From Gracilariopsis chorda (lineage: Eukaryota; Rhodophyta; Florideophyceae; Gracilariales; Gracilariaceae), in contig NBIV01000061.1 of the NCBI GenBank assembly GCA_003194525.1, positions 186,001-250,000 on the forward strand: DNA of 64,000 nucleotides, in the 5' to 3' direction. The notes beneath the pieces are model-generated. The model did no database searches, was not told where the DNA came from, and saw nothing but the letters and a program-made list of their open reading frames with translations. Below are positions 20,567 through 32,379 of this stretch, in pieces; within the stretch, counting starts at the first letter, position 1, and the number at the start of each line of letters is the position of its first letter. The translations under genes were made by a program, and so were the position numbers.

Positions 20567-21059
20567 CTGGTGTGAGAGATAGATGGGTTCTCGACAAAAC
20601 TCTACGTTGGAAGAGAAATTCTATGCAGTCTTTCCTTGGAGTGTGATACAACTTGTACAGGTATTTTCTGTACACGCTGTCTTTTATGTACGATTGTTTA
20701 CAACATGGAAGTTGCGAAAATTCTTATTTTGGGTTAAATTTATCGACGCCAAGTGTAGGCTTTAGTTTCATATTTTCATAGGTCATACAAAACTTGATCT
20801 GCATTTTGTTTGCTTTTTGAAAAGTTGTGCACTTAGACAAATACGGAATCACTTTAAGGAGATGCTAAGCTTTTGAATGATATTAAAAGCTTTCAAAGTG
20901 GACTATAGTCATGAGTTCGTACGTATGACAAGTCCTCATAAAAAGTGGACTTTGACTAGCAAACTGGGTGCTGTGATAAGTAGTGGTACTACGGGACCAT
21001 TCGGTTACTGAAGGTAAACCTCTGTATTTATAAACACGTACGATTCAGCGGTCTCTTCA
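20567..21059. other. No gene recognised
   Basis: AT-rich sequence with only short open frames. It may include the right end of the DDE-like element, but no inverted repeat with the 8.5-kb side was visible. Confidence 0.4.
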
Positions 21060-21407
21060 TCAAGATGTACGTGTTCCTTGCCTTCCTGTGAGGTCTTCGT
21101 ACGTCATCCAACTAAAAATGGTACCCATCCAGCCGTTTGGGCTATTTCGATAAGAAACGTTCTTGACATCGTCAGGGGCGCCCCTAATAGGACAGGATCG
21201 TTTTCTGTTATGAAAAAACCTGAACAATGGCTCTCTTTTGGCATTTACTTTACCACTTATGCCACCCATCATAGTCAGAACCTCCTCAATGGAGACAAAC
21301 TCTAAAAACTTCACTTCTTTTGCGCCATAAAACCTGATTCTTCTACCATTTTCTAAGTTAATTTGAAAGTGAGTTTCATTTGCGGTTACAATATCTGTTA
21401 AATTCAT
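21060..21407 (-). pseudogene. Fragment of a pogo/Tc1-type (DDE_1-like) transposase
   Basis: 115 codons from an ATG. ANETHFQINLENGRR resembles the segment around the first catalytic Asp of DDE_1 transposases, with Asp replaced by Asn. VLTMMGGISGK and SYRNSPNGWMGTIFSWMTYE resemble the following strand and the conserved GW segment before the second Asp. The rest of the enzyme is missing. The fragment ends at a stop and has no flanking inverted repeats that I can see. Confidence 0.5.
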
Positions 21408-21554
21408 GGTTCAATCCTCTTAGTCCTTTGCCATTTCCCCAAGATAGTATGCAACCATTTAATGAGTGTGTTGCTGCTTTCCCACCATGATCAGATATTT
21501 TCTAGTATGCGCACGACTAACTATTCGATAGCGCCCAGCTAAGCAATGTATCTG

Positions 21555-22520
21555 TGGAGCAATATCCCTAGGCGAGAAATCCTCCCAATGTGTTCGCAGC
21601 CTCGCTTTCTTGTGATGTAGGCGCAGCAATAGGGCCCTCAGTACCATAAGGTGTTCAGGTCTAAATCCGAGATGGCTTCTGGCTATAGTGACGGAGATGA
21701 TACTGAGAATTGGTTTACCAGCTGTTAGACATAGTGCGTAGGTCCCCGTGAGCGGTGTCCGGTTCCACGGAGAATCCAGAAAGGGAAAAGGGAAAAATTA
21801 GAAAAACCGAAAGGGTAGGTACAGCCCGGAGGGTCGTGCGTGAAGCCCAAAGAGACCCGACGGTGGGGGGTGTTGCTTGTTCAGCCAGCACAGAAAGACT
21901 CAGTACTGAGTCGAACAGCTATTGGTTCGCATAATAAAAAGGAATCAAAACGGTAAAAACAGTGTGCAATGGGCGAGTCTACGGGATAAGACAGATCACT
22001 GTTCTCTGCTGGTACTTTATGGGTGAGTATACGGAGGCCGAAGGCGGTCAAACCCCAGCAGGAATTGATCACTTCGCGCAGGCAAAGAACTATGAGCCAA
22101 GTCACACCTTGTCTTCAGTTTAGGGTGAAACGGCAAGACCGTTTTCCCTTAAGTACTATTGGGTCACAATATACTAAAAATACTACTACTGTAGTGTGCC
22201 ACACTTGTGGTACACACACTTGTGTCACTTGGCTGCACTGCCACCCACGGCACAACACGACACGTGTGAATCATTCCAACCATGAATAATATGCCTACGC
22301 TTGCCATGCGTCCGTCTGTTTCAGATACCGCAGAAATCACCCATGAAGGTTCCTAGAATAAAATTAAAATTCATATCGAATTTCATTCAATATTTCCGAG
22401 GTTCCACTCATACCTAAGTTGAACCGATGCCACTTCGGTATTGAATCATTCATGATCGACCTCGACTAGAGGATATACGCGCACGCATTTCTGTACAGTA
22501 TCTATCGTCGGGATATGATC
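21555..22520 (+). repeat. Dispersed repeat R2, copy A
   Basis: About 950 bp similar to the reverse complement of 52960-53905. Anchors shared by both are gtgttcagg(t)gtaaa-ccgagatggctt, a gggaaaagggaaaaatt-type purine stretch, gtacarcccgg, ggtgagtata, gtttagggtgaaa, ctactgtagtgtgccacattt, aaattcatatcgaat and tgaatcattcatgatc. Identity is perhaps 65-75 percent. It may be the LTR or untranslated end of an unrecognised element. Confidence 0.75.
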
Positions 22521-23580
22521 CCTGAAATTTTCTTCGTTGATGTGCTGTCAACTGTGTTCTTATGTTACGATGGCTTTCATCACTCCTGTATAACATCCAG
22601 AGCGAGAGACTGGAGCACTTTCCATTTGAAGGTAGCCCCCAGCTTCCACAAACGCTCAAAATCTACCACCATATCCATCTGCACATTTTTCTCTCAAGCT
22701 CTTGTCTTCCATCCTCTTCCTCATCGAGCTTTCAAGTTGACCCCTGCAATTTTTTTACAGGTGCTTCTTGTTATTCTAGGGACTGAGTTACTGTTCATTG
22801 ATGCTCTCTAGTCGTTAACATATTCATCTTTCGCCTTTCAAAATCTACTTTATTCCACAACACTGGCCTTTTGAGTTTTTCGAAGCAAAACTCGGAAACA
22901 ATGTAACGGTTTTCCATATGAGGTGTTTGGAGCCATGTTTTGTTGCGTGGATGGTAATCCAGGAGGCAATGTTTTTGCAATATTCTACGGTTAGCCCGTT
23001 ATAGAAGGCGCCTTATGGCGGTTGATGTACATCTTGTGCGCTGTCGGGATTCTGCAAACACACCGTGCATTTTAAAGTGATATTTGGGGTTTTATCTTGG
23101 GCTATGGACAGATTGGGAGCTTATCCGGTGCGTCGGAAGGCCGAAATTATTGGCGAGCCAGAATTAGAAATGAACATATTGCGGAAGAAGACTTTGGTTG
23201 ATGCTAAGAAAGCTGCATCAATGTAAGACACAAATTATTCAAGTTTTGGATGACCAGTTTGCAACGCAAAGCATCATTGCAACTGGAATAATTTTAGGCA
23301 GCTGGCAAATATCTCTGTTCCCTTGTGTGAACACGTACAAGTCCGTCTCGATGTACGGAGGACTGACGTACTAGTTTAAACTGACAATTCCTCCTCTGAC
23401 ATACTTTAGTATCCCAATAGTCGCCTAATATCTCTATTTAAGTAAACTCAGATCCCGCTGAAGCCTCAGACGGACTTCCGGAAGATTCTTGTGCTGATTA
23501 TATGTGCCTGTGAAAGAGGCTCCCTACACTGCGCTATCATATACTTCTCACATCTGACAGAAGCCCATGCGACAACCGTA
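22521..23580. other. No gene recognised
   Basis: A minus-strand open frame at 22795-22980 (DYHPRNKTWLQTPH) has a retroelement-like flavour but is too short to assign. Nothing else is visible. Confidence 0.4.
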
Positions 23581-23885
23581 TGTCATATGGCCCACTGTGG
23601 GTTGATTAGATTACATCTCAATTACTGGGACTATAATTTAATGTGGGAATACAACAGCAAGCACAATTGCCCGGAGTCCGCCCTCGTAGTCCTTGGCCCT
23701 CTCTTTTGTTTACTCTCAGCATCTTCGCTGGTCTTATAACACTCGAACGTGCCCATTCTTTCTTTGTATACATCTCTGTTCTGACCTTCATCTTTGTCAG
23801 CTATCTAAGTGTACTACGTTCGATTTGGTCACGCGCCTACATTCAATTACAATATTCAATATCAATTAGACACGTATGTCTCTCA
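23581..23885 (-). repeat. 3' LTR of copia-2
   Basis: Partner of 28497-28804. On the minus strand it starts TGAGAGACATACG and probably ends ACA. Confidence 0.8.
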
Positions 23886-23927
23886 TCACATTCCCCTCAG
23901 TTGGCCAAATCCATGGTCAACCCTTGT

Positions 23928-26900
23928 TCAAGTATAGCATGTTAACGCACATGTACGTGCTCGAAAACGGAGTATTTTGTATTCGGGTCTACGCCATATC
24001 CAGCTTCTGCGATCAACTTTCTTTTGTGGTTCACAATCGTTGCGCCATAACCCAGTACAGCACAGACGGTCTATTCTTTTTTGAATGTAGTAGTTCCTTT
24101 TCGTCAAACCGTCCACCACGTTCCGGTTTCCTTGGATCCACATGAGTTTGTCAAGCTCCCAGCACTCGAACCTGTTTTGGATACGCTGCACTGTAGGCTG
24201 CAGTCGATATTCATGCCATTCGTGCAAAGTAGTAATGGTATCCCATAGCGCTTTCGAGTCCACCACAACCTCGTGTGTCACTGAGCACTTAGTGAACATC
24301 GAGGTTAGAGCATTCTTCAGGTATTATTCTCTGTCGTCATCAAAAGCGCATGCCAGAACTTCCGCTCCGTAAGCTGAATACGATATTTTCTTCTGTTTGT
24401 AGCTCGACCAGTCTATGGTATGGAAAATGGTTCTGTCAACGGTGTGGTTCTTCAGTCCCTGCCGCTTCCCAGATTGTCCATACTCTCTTTCTTTTCCCAC
24501 GTGCAAAGCATCGAAAAATGTACCGATAGATACGGCTTTTATATCTGAAGGTTTCAAGAACCGAAGGATTGGGCTCATGTGGAGTAGTTCGGAGATTGAG
24601 ATATTTGCTTCTATAATACCTCGTACCCTGGGGTTGGAGATTGTTTGCTGCTTCAGTGTAGCGATTAGTGAGGGTTGCGGCATTACTGCGTTTCTTGGGT
24701 AAAGCAGTGTTTTGCGAGGGATCTGAACATCTTCTTCTCGCTCTCGGTGACCTTGGAGTGTATTTCTTTTCGTCTTGTGCGATTGAGATTTATGAGCTTC
24801 AGTCTCTTCTTGTAATTGTGCATGGATATCGATATTGACCCTTGTACGTCTTGTTCGATCTCATATCCGCTGAACAGAATCTTCTGGTTAACTACTGCCT
24901 TTCCGATCACGAATCTTTCCCCTATGCTGGCAATGAATTCTTTCAAGTCCTCTATGGTACCCGAAATGAGAAATTCATCGGTAAGTGTCGCGATTATGAG
25001 TAAAATCTTGCTTTTCCTGCGTTTGATGTACAGTTGTCCAATAACTAGTATTCTTCCTAGGCCTCCGTATGTTAGCATCCAGTCTTCTACTACCTTCATC
25101 CATTGTCTTCCCGCTTCGACAATACCGTATGGTAGCTTGATGAGCTTCCATAATATGCCTCGTGATCCGTTCCATTCTTTTGGTGGCCGAACGAATATGC
25201 CTCTCTTGATTGGTGCGCTCTGGAGGTAAGCTCCAGTAATGCCGAGTGCCGTAAGTCTGAACCCCAAGAATTTTGTTAGTGAGAGGAGTAGTCTTATAAT
25301 GTCTAGTTGCACCGTAGCTGAGTCCTTACGGATTTCGTCTTTCTCCCCTCCCTGTTACCGTGCAGTACTATCCTTGCTTTCTTCATGCGTTTGCCGTCTT
25401 CGTCTGTCTTTATTTTATATACGACGTGGGATGCTATGACGTTCGCGTTCCTTTCTAATTCTTCATCCGATATCGGTGTGTAGACGTCTGCCCAGTTGTT
25501 TTCGTGTTCTTTCTCGAATGGTTCGTCAAGTACCCAGGGTGGTGCAAACGAGAGGTTTTTTCTGTTGACTTGTTTGTTCCCGATATTGTCGAATATATCC
25601 GTCAGAACCCTCTGTTTTTCCGATCTCAGTTCTCTCTCGGTCGGTAATCTTTTCTCTTATTCTTTCCCCGTAGCCTGTACGCCGATGTCCTTGTCTTCAG
25701 GTTCCTCGTTAGCTACTCCTGATGAAATCAAATTGTTATTCATCGGAAGCATCTCGTCTGCGTGGGCTGTTGTTGGGTTCTCATCCCTCCCCTCCGCTCC
25801 CGGTGAGTCGATAAAATATCCGAAGGCGTTTTCGAGTGTGTCTCACATGAATGAGGCTGCAGCAGTGTTCTCTGGTATCAGGCGTATATTCTCATATGCT
25901 ATCTTAATTGGTATATCCTGTCTCGTCCCTCTGGCAAGGACGTGGTGCTCTATGGGATCGATGACTTTGGCTTGCGTCCAGTATGATGTCCCTTGCGATG
26001 GTCGGATGAAGACATATATTCTCCTTCCCTGGGGTAGCAAATGTGCGCTGGTAGCAATCGGGGATCAAGTGTTTAGGAGCCTGTGTATTGCTCTTGTTGC
26101 TACTGGTTCCTTATGTGCATCGGGAATATCCTGTAGTGCGACGCTAGTTGGTATTCCAAGCAGTGAAGGACTGTATCCTTTTAAGAGTTCGAAAGAGCTC
26201 AGAATCGTAGAACCAGAGAATATATTTGATAGAAAGGTCACTCTAGCGAGAATCGTGTGATAATCATACGATGAGTTCTCTTTGTTAATATTTACGGTGA
26301 TGCGCTTGATCATATGGTTATTCCATTTGAATATCCCCAAGTTATTATATCTTCGGGCTGGCCTTGGTCGGTATTGGATATTATGGTTAGTAAAAACTGC
26401 CGGTAGAGCTGGTGAGCTGTACTCATCATCGGCCGATAATCTCAGTGGACACCCATGCTTACAGATCCATATAGTCTCTATTTCCTTAAGGATTATGTTC
26501 GTCAATCTGTTTGTTGCGATTGCTGTCTCGGAGTATCCTGTACCTGTGTCTTTAATATGAATCACAGTACGCTGGTCGCCGGTGATCTGTAGGAAGAAGC
26601 AATCTATTTGTAACCCCTGGTTGCATTCCTCGTTCACATGTGTCATGGATATCTTCCTTGTTCTTTTTGGTTGCCCTAATTGAGCGCATATATTGCAAGC
26701 TTCTGAGACGGTTTCGATGGGTTGTTCGAGTGTTTCATCAAGAATTCCTGCGTCCTTGCATATATTCTTTACTTCATCCGGTGGTGCGTGCCTGTATCTG
26801 TGTATCCGTTTTGCGAGTGTCTTCATAGCTTGAACATGACTTATGTTGGAACTGCTTAACATCATTTTGGATATTTTGATTTTATGTGGTCGTGGAATGA

Positions 26901-27333
26901 TGAAGAGACGTAAGCGTTTGTCATATACGTCAGGGTCAATATATGCCGAGAGTATACGAGGTTCTTTATCCTCGGGTCGTTCAATGATGATCTTCCGGAA
27001 TCTTCCCCTGTTTATTTTGTGTGCATGTTACTTGAGGTTGAGTCCCATAATAAGTGGGTCGTCTCAGTCGGTCAGGTCGGATGTTGGGGTCAACGGTTTG
27101 GAGTTCTCATCGTTAATAATTAAGGTCCATGAACATATTATCAGTTTGGCGTTCACTCCGCTTGGACCCCATCCTTGTAGATACTCTTCTCGTGGTGGTT
27201 CGAGGTTCAATTTTACCCCGAGTATGTCACAGATGTGCGTCGCTGTTGTTATAATACCTATAGATGTTGGTACCCCTTCGTCTAGGATAAGGTTAGGATC
27301 TGGTTGCGGCTCACCGATCCTGTTTACTGACAA
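23928..27333 (-). pseudogene. pol of copia-2: protease, integrase, RT, RNase H
   Basis: The protease remnant has ILDEGVPTSIG (27300-27260), where DTG would be expected. Integrase (26865-26065) has a zinc-binding-like start, QIDCFF for the first Asp, CPLRLSADDEYSS for the second and PRPARRYNN before the Glu segment. RT (25312-24683) has the copia signatures ITGAYLQSAPIKRGIFVRPP and WKLIKLPYGIVEAGRQW, but the catalytic pair reads LTDEFL, with Glu in place of the second Asp. RNase H follows at 24683-23928 (IDWSSYKQKKISYSAYGAEVLA, then DSKALWDTITTLHE). It occupies at least three frames. Inactive. Confidence 0.8.
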
Positions 27334-28415
27334 TAATGCTTTTTATCGGGATGGTAATGTACTTCTCTACTCATAATATCCTGTTTGCCATTGGGCTTCT
27401 GCTTCTTGTTCCAATTCTGTTCTTCTGGATTGGTGTTGGGGTTTTTCCTGTTCAATGGGTGCATTTCGCATTTACGATCTTTCCATTGGCGTTCCAGCTT
27501 TCTGCATCCCCAACGGTTTCCTTTAGTAGGAAAGAGCCCTCGTCTGTGGTGGTATCCTGATGTCTGGAGGTTTTTCTCTGTCATCATGGTCTTCGCAAAT
27601 TTAACGTTTTCTCGTTTGCCAGATTTCATGTCGGTATTTTCCTGGTTCTCAGTCTGCAGGTCTTTGATCGCTATCATGGCATCTTTTAGGCGTATCAAGC
27701 AGCCTTCTGATTTCTCTGTCATGACAAACCTGCATTGGTTTTGTAAGTTATCGATGTTTTTATGACATTCTGTAATCTCTTGAGTATTTAACTTGGTTAA
27801 AGCGGTTTCTGATGTGGCATCTGCTTCGTTGGTACCCTGGTCATTGGTGAGGGCCATGAGTTTGGTTCAGATTCCTTTCAAGACGCTACACTTGGTTGAA
27901 GATATCTGGTGATATTTTTCTGTAGAGGGGGGTTTTTATATTGCTGCTGCGATCAGAGTAGATACTAAATTGTTGAAGGTGATAGTTGATAGGTACGAGT
28001 TATCCAACATTACCATCGCAAACGCTTGATTTTCCTGCCTGTCTTCTGTTCTTCCTGATATATCCAGATAGGCTTGTGCGTGCCCGTAAAATCTATCAGC
28101 GTATCTGCTATAAAACTTGGTGTCTTCTTTCACACAGTTTTGTATCGTTCTGATTATTTTGACTTTGCGTCTGGCAGAGTGTCATACTTAATCTGTATCG
28201 AAAATGCTTTTCATCTTTCCCAATTTTCTAAGTCGTTCTTCATTTTTCGTATTGATGCTCGTACGTAAGCGTATTTTTCCAGCACCTCCTGATCTGTGCA
28301 AAAGCTGTTGGTATTCATAGTTCATAAATAAATATAGCGTCCAGCATAAGGTATTAGCTACGTCTCTGGCATGATTGTTTTTTCTTTCGACGTACTTTAG
28401 CCCTTTTTTGCCCAT
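27324..28415 (-). pseudogene. gag of copia-2
   Basis: The region is in one minus frame with two internal stops (ending segments at about 28188 and 27936). The ATG at 28415 starts MGKKGLKY. The protein is hydrophilic with helical stretches and a Lys/Asn/Gln-rich C-terminal tail (NTNPEEQNWNKKQKPNGK). A CCHC zinc knuckle is not recognisable, though HPLNRKNP-like sequence lies where it should be. The start ATG sits in ATATGGGC, the same context as the primer sites of the other copia elements. Confidence 0.6.
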
Positions 28416-28496
28416 ATTCTGCCGCTCTGTTGGTATATGTATTATTCGGTAGTAGATTCAAGCTTTGGTGGTTTGAGATGCTTTGTTGATGATGAT

Positions 28497-28804
28497 TGCG
28501 CTTGGCCGATAACTGTGGTTTGATAAGATTCTATGTCAATAACCAAGACTAAAATATAGTCTAGGAATACTACAGCAAGCACAATTGCCTAGAATCGGCC
28601 CTCTTAGTACTTGGACCTCTCCTTTTTCTAATTTAAGCATCTTTGCTGCTCATATAACACTTGCAAGCGCCCATTTTTTCTCCATACACTTCTCTGTTCT
28701 GACTTTTCACCTTTGACAGCTCTCTAAGTGTACTACGTTCGATTTGGTTGCGCTCCTGCGTTCAATTACAATACTCAATATCAATTCGACACGTATGTGT
28801 CTCA
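28497..28804 (-). repeat. 5' LTR of copia-2
   Basis: Paired with 23581-23885. Shared blocks include acagcaagcacaattgcc, taagtgtactacgttcgattt and caattacaatactcaatatcaatt-type sequence. On the minus strand it starts TGAGACACATACG. The inner boundary is uncertain by tens of bases. Confidence 0.8.
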
Positions 28805-28845
28805 TGACCCCCACGCTATATGTGTTACCACCCACGATTTCATGA

Positions 28846-28890
28846 AGTTTATGCATTTCTTCTTTTTGCATGATTATTCATGCATAAACT
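28846..28890. other. Perfect 11-bp stem with 23-base loop
   Basis: agtttatgcat (28846-28856) is the exact reverse complement of 28880-28890. It lies in AT-rich spacer just outside copia-2. Function unknown. Confidence 0.6.
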
Positions 28891-29392
28891 GTGAAACCTC
28901 ATGTTTTTTCATGATGTAAATATTGAAGGGCAAATCGCCCATTTCTTCATGAAATATCATTATTGCGGTCATTTTTGGAGAAAATGCATGAAACAATTTT
29001 CTTTTATTCACCAGCGGTCATTTGAAAGACGTATTCCTGCAACACAGAAATAAGTTAACGTTAAATCTATCTGGGTCGGCCTCTATGCTTTAATGGCGGG
29101 GTTCGAACTCGCGCCCGGGCGGGTCGGGTATAAATACCGCTCGAGACACACGCGTAATCACCTTCCCACAGTGAGGTCACCCGTGGCTGAGTGGGCAAGC
29201 CGACTCGCACGCTTAGGCGGGGGTCAGTAAAGGTACATGAGCGGCTCCGGGCGCACAGGGAGGGCTCCGCCACTTTGGGGGAGCTCCCCCCTAAGAAACC
29301 CTAAATGGCGCGCGTAGAACGATACTCATTTTTATTTCCCCCCATCCAAAGAGAAAGCATGTTCCGAGTTTCGGAAGGGCGGGTGGGTGGGG
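28891..29392. other. Spacer with GC-rich, tRNA-like motifs
   Basis: AT-rich to 29060, then abruptly GC-rich. ggggttcgaactcgc (about 29098) looks like a T-arm/B box, and gtggctgagtgggcaagc (about 29183) like a D-arm/A box, in reversed order. No complete tRNA fold was found. It may be the outer arm of the adjacent tyrosine-recombinase element. Confidence 0.4.
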
Positions 29393-29593
29393 CAAAGAGA
29401 GAGGCATACCGTCGACGGTGGTGTTGCCTTCGCTCTTCCCTTTTGTGGACCGGCGGCGGCGCCAATGCGGATCCCAATCGGATCACGAAGCCAATCTGTA
29501 CGCGGCGCGCACGCCACGCTCAGTACGTGGCTGGCCTTGCTATTCATATATTATTGTTTCATCAGCATAAACCTCCGGTCTACACATGACGAA
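29393..29593 (-). repeat. Left direct repeat of the DIRS-like element
   Basis: Begins caaagagagaggcata and ends ctacacatgacgaa. It matches 33454-33654 over its full length with roughly 15 differences. Confidence 0.9.
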
Positions 29594-29660
29594 ACTTCCA
29601 ACAACGAACGCACCCCCAGTGCTCCGATCTGGAGTGAGCGCCTCATGCGCGACGGCCGCG

Positions 29661-30533
29661 TTACACAGTCGCGGGGGCCACGGGCTGCCGAACTCCGAAC
29701 GGCATCCTGAACAACCAGAACGACGCCGCGGACGACACTACAGTGCGATCAAAGTACGTTGCGGCCATTTCAGAGCTTCGCGGGCCCCAACCGAAACGTG
29801 CCAAACGAACCTCCAGCGGTATCCCTAACAACACCTGTTCCGTGTGTGCGCCAATGCGGAGCGAATGCGACGTATACTTCCCCCCTGCGGGCGCCACCAC
29901 ACCGATGGCTTGCAAGAACCGCTGCAAAGCCAGCGTCAGTGCGTGCTCCGGCAAACGATCACGCTCCCCCTGCAGCCCGAAAAAGCATCCGTGGCGTCCG
30001 CGCGCGTGCTTCCAGCGCAACCAAAGGTCCACCGGTGACGGGTGCGCCTCTACCGCGCGATGATACCGAACAAGTGGCACATAGCTCGCCATGTGACCCT
30101 TCACAAAGGAAAGCCGGGCCACCATTTCGTCCGCCTGCAAATCAACTTGATCTGCGCGCAAAGTTAACGCGGAACTTTCACGCAAGCCGTTGAAGCAATA
30201 CGCGAACAAGACCATGGCAACATCACGTAGTCGGCTAGGGTCGCCCGTCTGCATCCCAACTCTCCAAATGGCTTGCATAACCGAGGCCGCCACTCCGACG
30301 CGCACTTCTTTTTGTGGATATTTCTCCTCTTCCCACCGCGCATACGCACGCGTGACGTGAGCCACGAAAGGATACGATGGCACAGGAACTCCAGTGAGAA
30401 GCACTTGCATCTGCCGTACTGCGCTGAAATACTGCGGGAGAGACGAGCTGCCAACTCGACGGCGCCCTGCTTCTCTCTCACTTGCCAGCCATCCGATGAA
30501 GGCCACAAAATGCGCCTCGGTAGCGGGGAGCAA
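29661..30533 (-). CDS. Tyrosine recombinase of the DIRS-like element
   Basis: About 290 codons; the listed start is not an ATG, so the true N-terminus probably lies upstream in a broken frame. Catalytic residues are all in order: Arg118 in NGLRESSALTL, Lys145 in SFVKGHMAS, the HxxR box SHSLRIGAH (His223, Arg226), Trp249 in RFGWGPRSS in place of the second His, and Tyr260 in AATYFDRT. This enzyme would insert the circular cDNA. The domain is intact, unlike the upstream RT region. Confidence 0.85.
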   Translation of the reverse strand: MLPATEAHFVAFIGWLASEREAGRRRVGSSSLPQYFSAVRQMQVLLTGVPVPSYPFVAHVTRAYARWEEEKYPQKEVRVGVAASVMQAIWRVGMQTGDPSRLRDVAMVLFAYCFNGLRESSALTLRADQVDLQADEMVARLSFVKGHMASYVPLVRYHRAVEAHPSPVDLWLRWKHARGRHGCFFGLQGERDRLPEHALTLALQRFLQAIGVVAPAGGKYTSHSLRIGAHTEQVLLGIPLEVRLARFGWGPRSSEMAATYFDRTVVSSAASFWLFRMPFGVRQPVAPATV

Positions 30534-30723
30534 CGTACGTTTTCTGCCGAGCAGAACTCAACTCAAGTCTTCCATTGTGAATTTCTGCTCCGTACCGTGC
30601 GCGTGCTCCACGCAAAGTCAGCAAGAAGTTGGGACGATCTGAGAAGACCTGGAGTTGGTCGCAACACTCCAATCCGTTCCAGCGCTGCATCGGCGAGTGC
30701 CATGCGCCCAGCAGCCCGCGCTC

Positions 30724-32379
30724 CTATTCGAGGTTCACTTCCGCCAACAGGAGCTTCCAGTTCGGGTTGATGTGCCGGTGCCCCGCCCATATCTCCTCCG
30801 GCGCTGCGTCCAGTTCCTCCACTTGCGATGCCATCTGTAACGCCTTGTGGTACCAGCCCTGGCGCGGCCACTTCGGGATCAATAATAACGCTGGCGCGCC
30901 CGTCTCCTGGAGCTTGTAGAGCGTCGCCGGTATCAAGTCGACCGCCGGACAGAAGAACCGGACTTCGTCGCGGCTCCAAATGCTCGACAACTCGTGGAAT
31001 GCTTGCTGGCGGGCGAATGTTGGGTGCTCTCCTACCGGCCGGTAAGGGAACGCGTCCCTCGAAGCCTTCATCTCAGCCAGGATGGAACGCCAAAGCTGCC
31101 TCCGTATCTGCAAGTCGCCGCGGGAGAAGCGTCGCGACAGCGCATGGGCGAACTTTTTGGCCACAGAGGGAATCCATTCCGAACGAATCTGAATTCCGTG
31201 CCTGTCGAGGACGCATTTTATACGACGCAGCTCCCTCATCATGGGTCGACTTGCCGAAACCAAGGCATTGGTTACGTGCAATACTGCCTGGTTGTCGACA
31301 TGCAAAAGCAAGTCCCGATGGTGCTGATGGAGCAGCTGTTCGCCCAGCGATCCGGTCAGAAGCATGCGGATGGCCTTTAGCTCCCGATATGATATTGACT
31401 CGGCCCGGTCTTTCCAGCTCCATATTCCTTGTGCTTTCCACTTTCCTGGGACCCCTGCACTGAGGTCTTCCACATTCAAAGTGCCACCATAGCCGACGTC
31501 GGCAGCATCTGTGTGGATTGAAGCCGTCGGCCGTGGTGGGGTCATGGGGCGTCCTGCCAAATCCATCTTGCTCACCTCGCGCCACCTTCGCAAATCCGCT
31601 ATGCTTTGGTGGCTCAACCGGACCCTTCCCCGGGAATCCCGAGGCTGGCGAAACGACACGTCCCAGTATAGAGATCGGGTGTAAAAACGCGCCCACGGCA
31701 TGGCCAAAGAAAGTGAGATGCACACTCCACAGAGTTGGGCTACGGAATCGCGCTGCACCCAGCGCTTTCCCAATCAAACCTGCTTCAACAGCTGCTTGGC
31801 GAGCCCTCGTACCTTCATCAGCTTCCGCGCAGCTATGAAGAACTTCATTGCTGCCCTGCCTACACGCACCCCCAGATGCTCTATCTCCGTGGTGCCTACC
31901 CAATTGCCTTTGGTGGGATGACGATGTAAGCCCAGCCTGTCTAGAAGATCTTCCACTAATTGGGATGCCAGTAGGCAATGATGTGGTGAAGACACCACCC
32001 CGGCGACTGACGGGGCCAAAAGGAAGTCGTCGAGATATGACAGGACCCGGTAACCCTTGCGACGCAGTGCCGTCACAAACACTGCCATGAGCTGCGTAAA
32101 CCAGAGCGGTGAACGACCCCAAACAAAGGTCAAAGCGACACACTGGTAATAGCGACCCGCGTAACGGAAGATGAACCAATCGCGCATGGCCGGCGCGAGC
32201 CTGAAATGTCGATAGCCTTTGTACAAGTCCATCGACAGGAAGTGGTCGCCCTTCTGTATCTCCAGAGCGAATCCGGCAAATGACTCCATGCGAACCGACC
32301 CTTTGGGCCAGTGCTTGGATTGCTTGGAGAGATTGACGACGAAGCGTCTCTTCATTCCCTCCCCACTGTCTTGCCACAC
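30724..32379 (-). pseudogene. RT-RNase H of the DIRS-like element
   Basis: RT (32379-31774) has FLSMDLYKGYRHFRLAP, then the catalytic SYLDDFLLAPS and a downstream HLGVRVG. RNase H (31773-30724) has SIHTDAADVGYGGTL, ISYRELKAIRMLL, HVDNQAVLHVTNAL and the final Asp/His-type segment IPSVAKKFAHALSR, followed by the DIRS-typical tail with LLIPKWPRQGWYHKAL. The two pieces lie in different minus frames that meet near 31773, so at least one frameshift is present. Catalytic YLDD is intact. Confidence 0.8.

Larger units (their letters stand above)
23581..28804 (-). mobile_element. Ty1/copia LTR retrotransposon, decayed (copia-2)
   Basis: The minus-strand element runs 5' LTR 28497-28804, gag, protease, integrase, reverse transcriptase, RNase H, 3' LTR 23581-23885. 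The LTRs align along their whole length with roughly 75-80 percent identity, so it is old. GAGGGGAATG (minus strand, just before the 3' LTR) is a fair polypurine tract. No matching target duplication (ccgta against tgacc). Its Pol belongs to the same branch as the element at 40.5-48.2 kb: both end with an RNase H segment of the DSKALWDTITTLHE / ADALTK kind. Confidence 0.85.

Noticed and set aside
30828..31463. 211-codon plus-strand frame opposite RNase H
   Set aside because: Antisense shadow of the DIRS-like RNase H; no start signals or protein-like pattern.
31073..32377. 434-codon minus-strand frame across the DIRS RT and RNase H
   Set aside because: Lies in a different frame from the recognised RT and RNase H motifs and has no motif of its own; a shadow ORF in GC-rich DNA.
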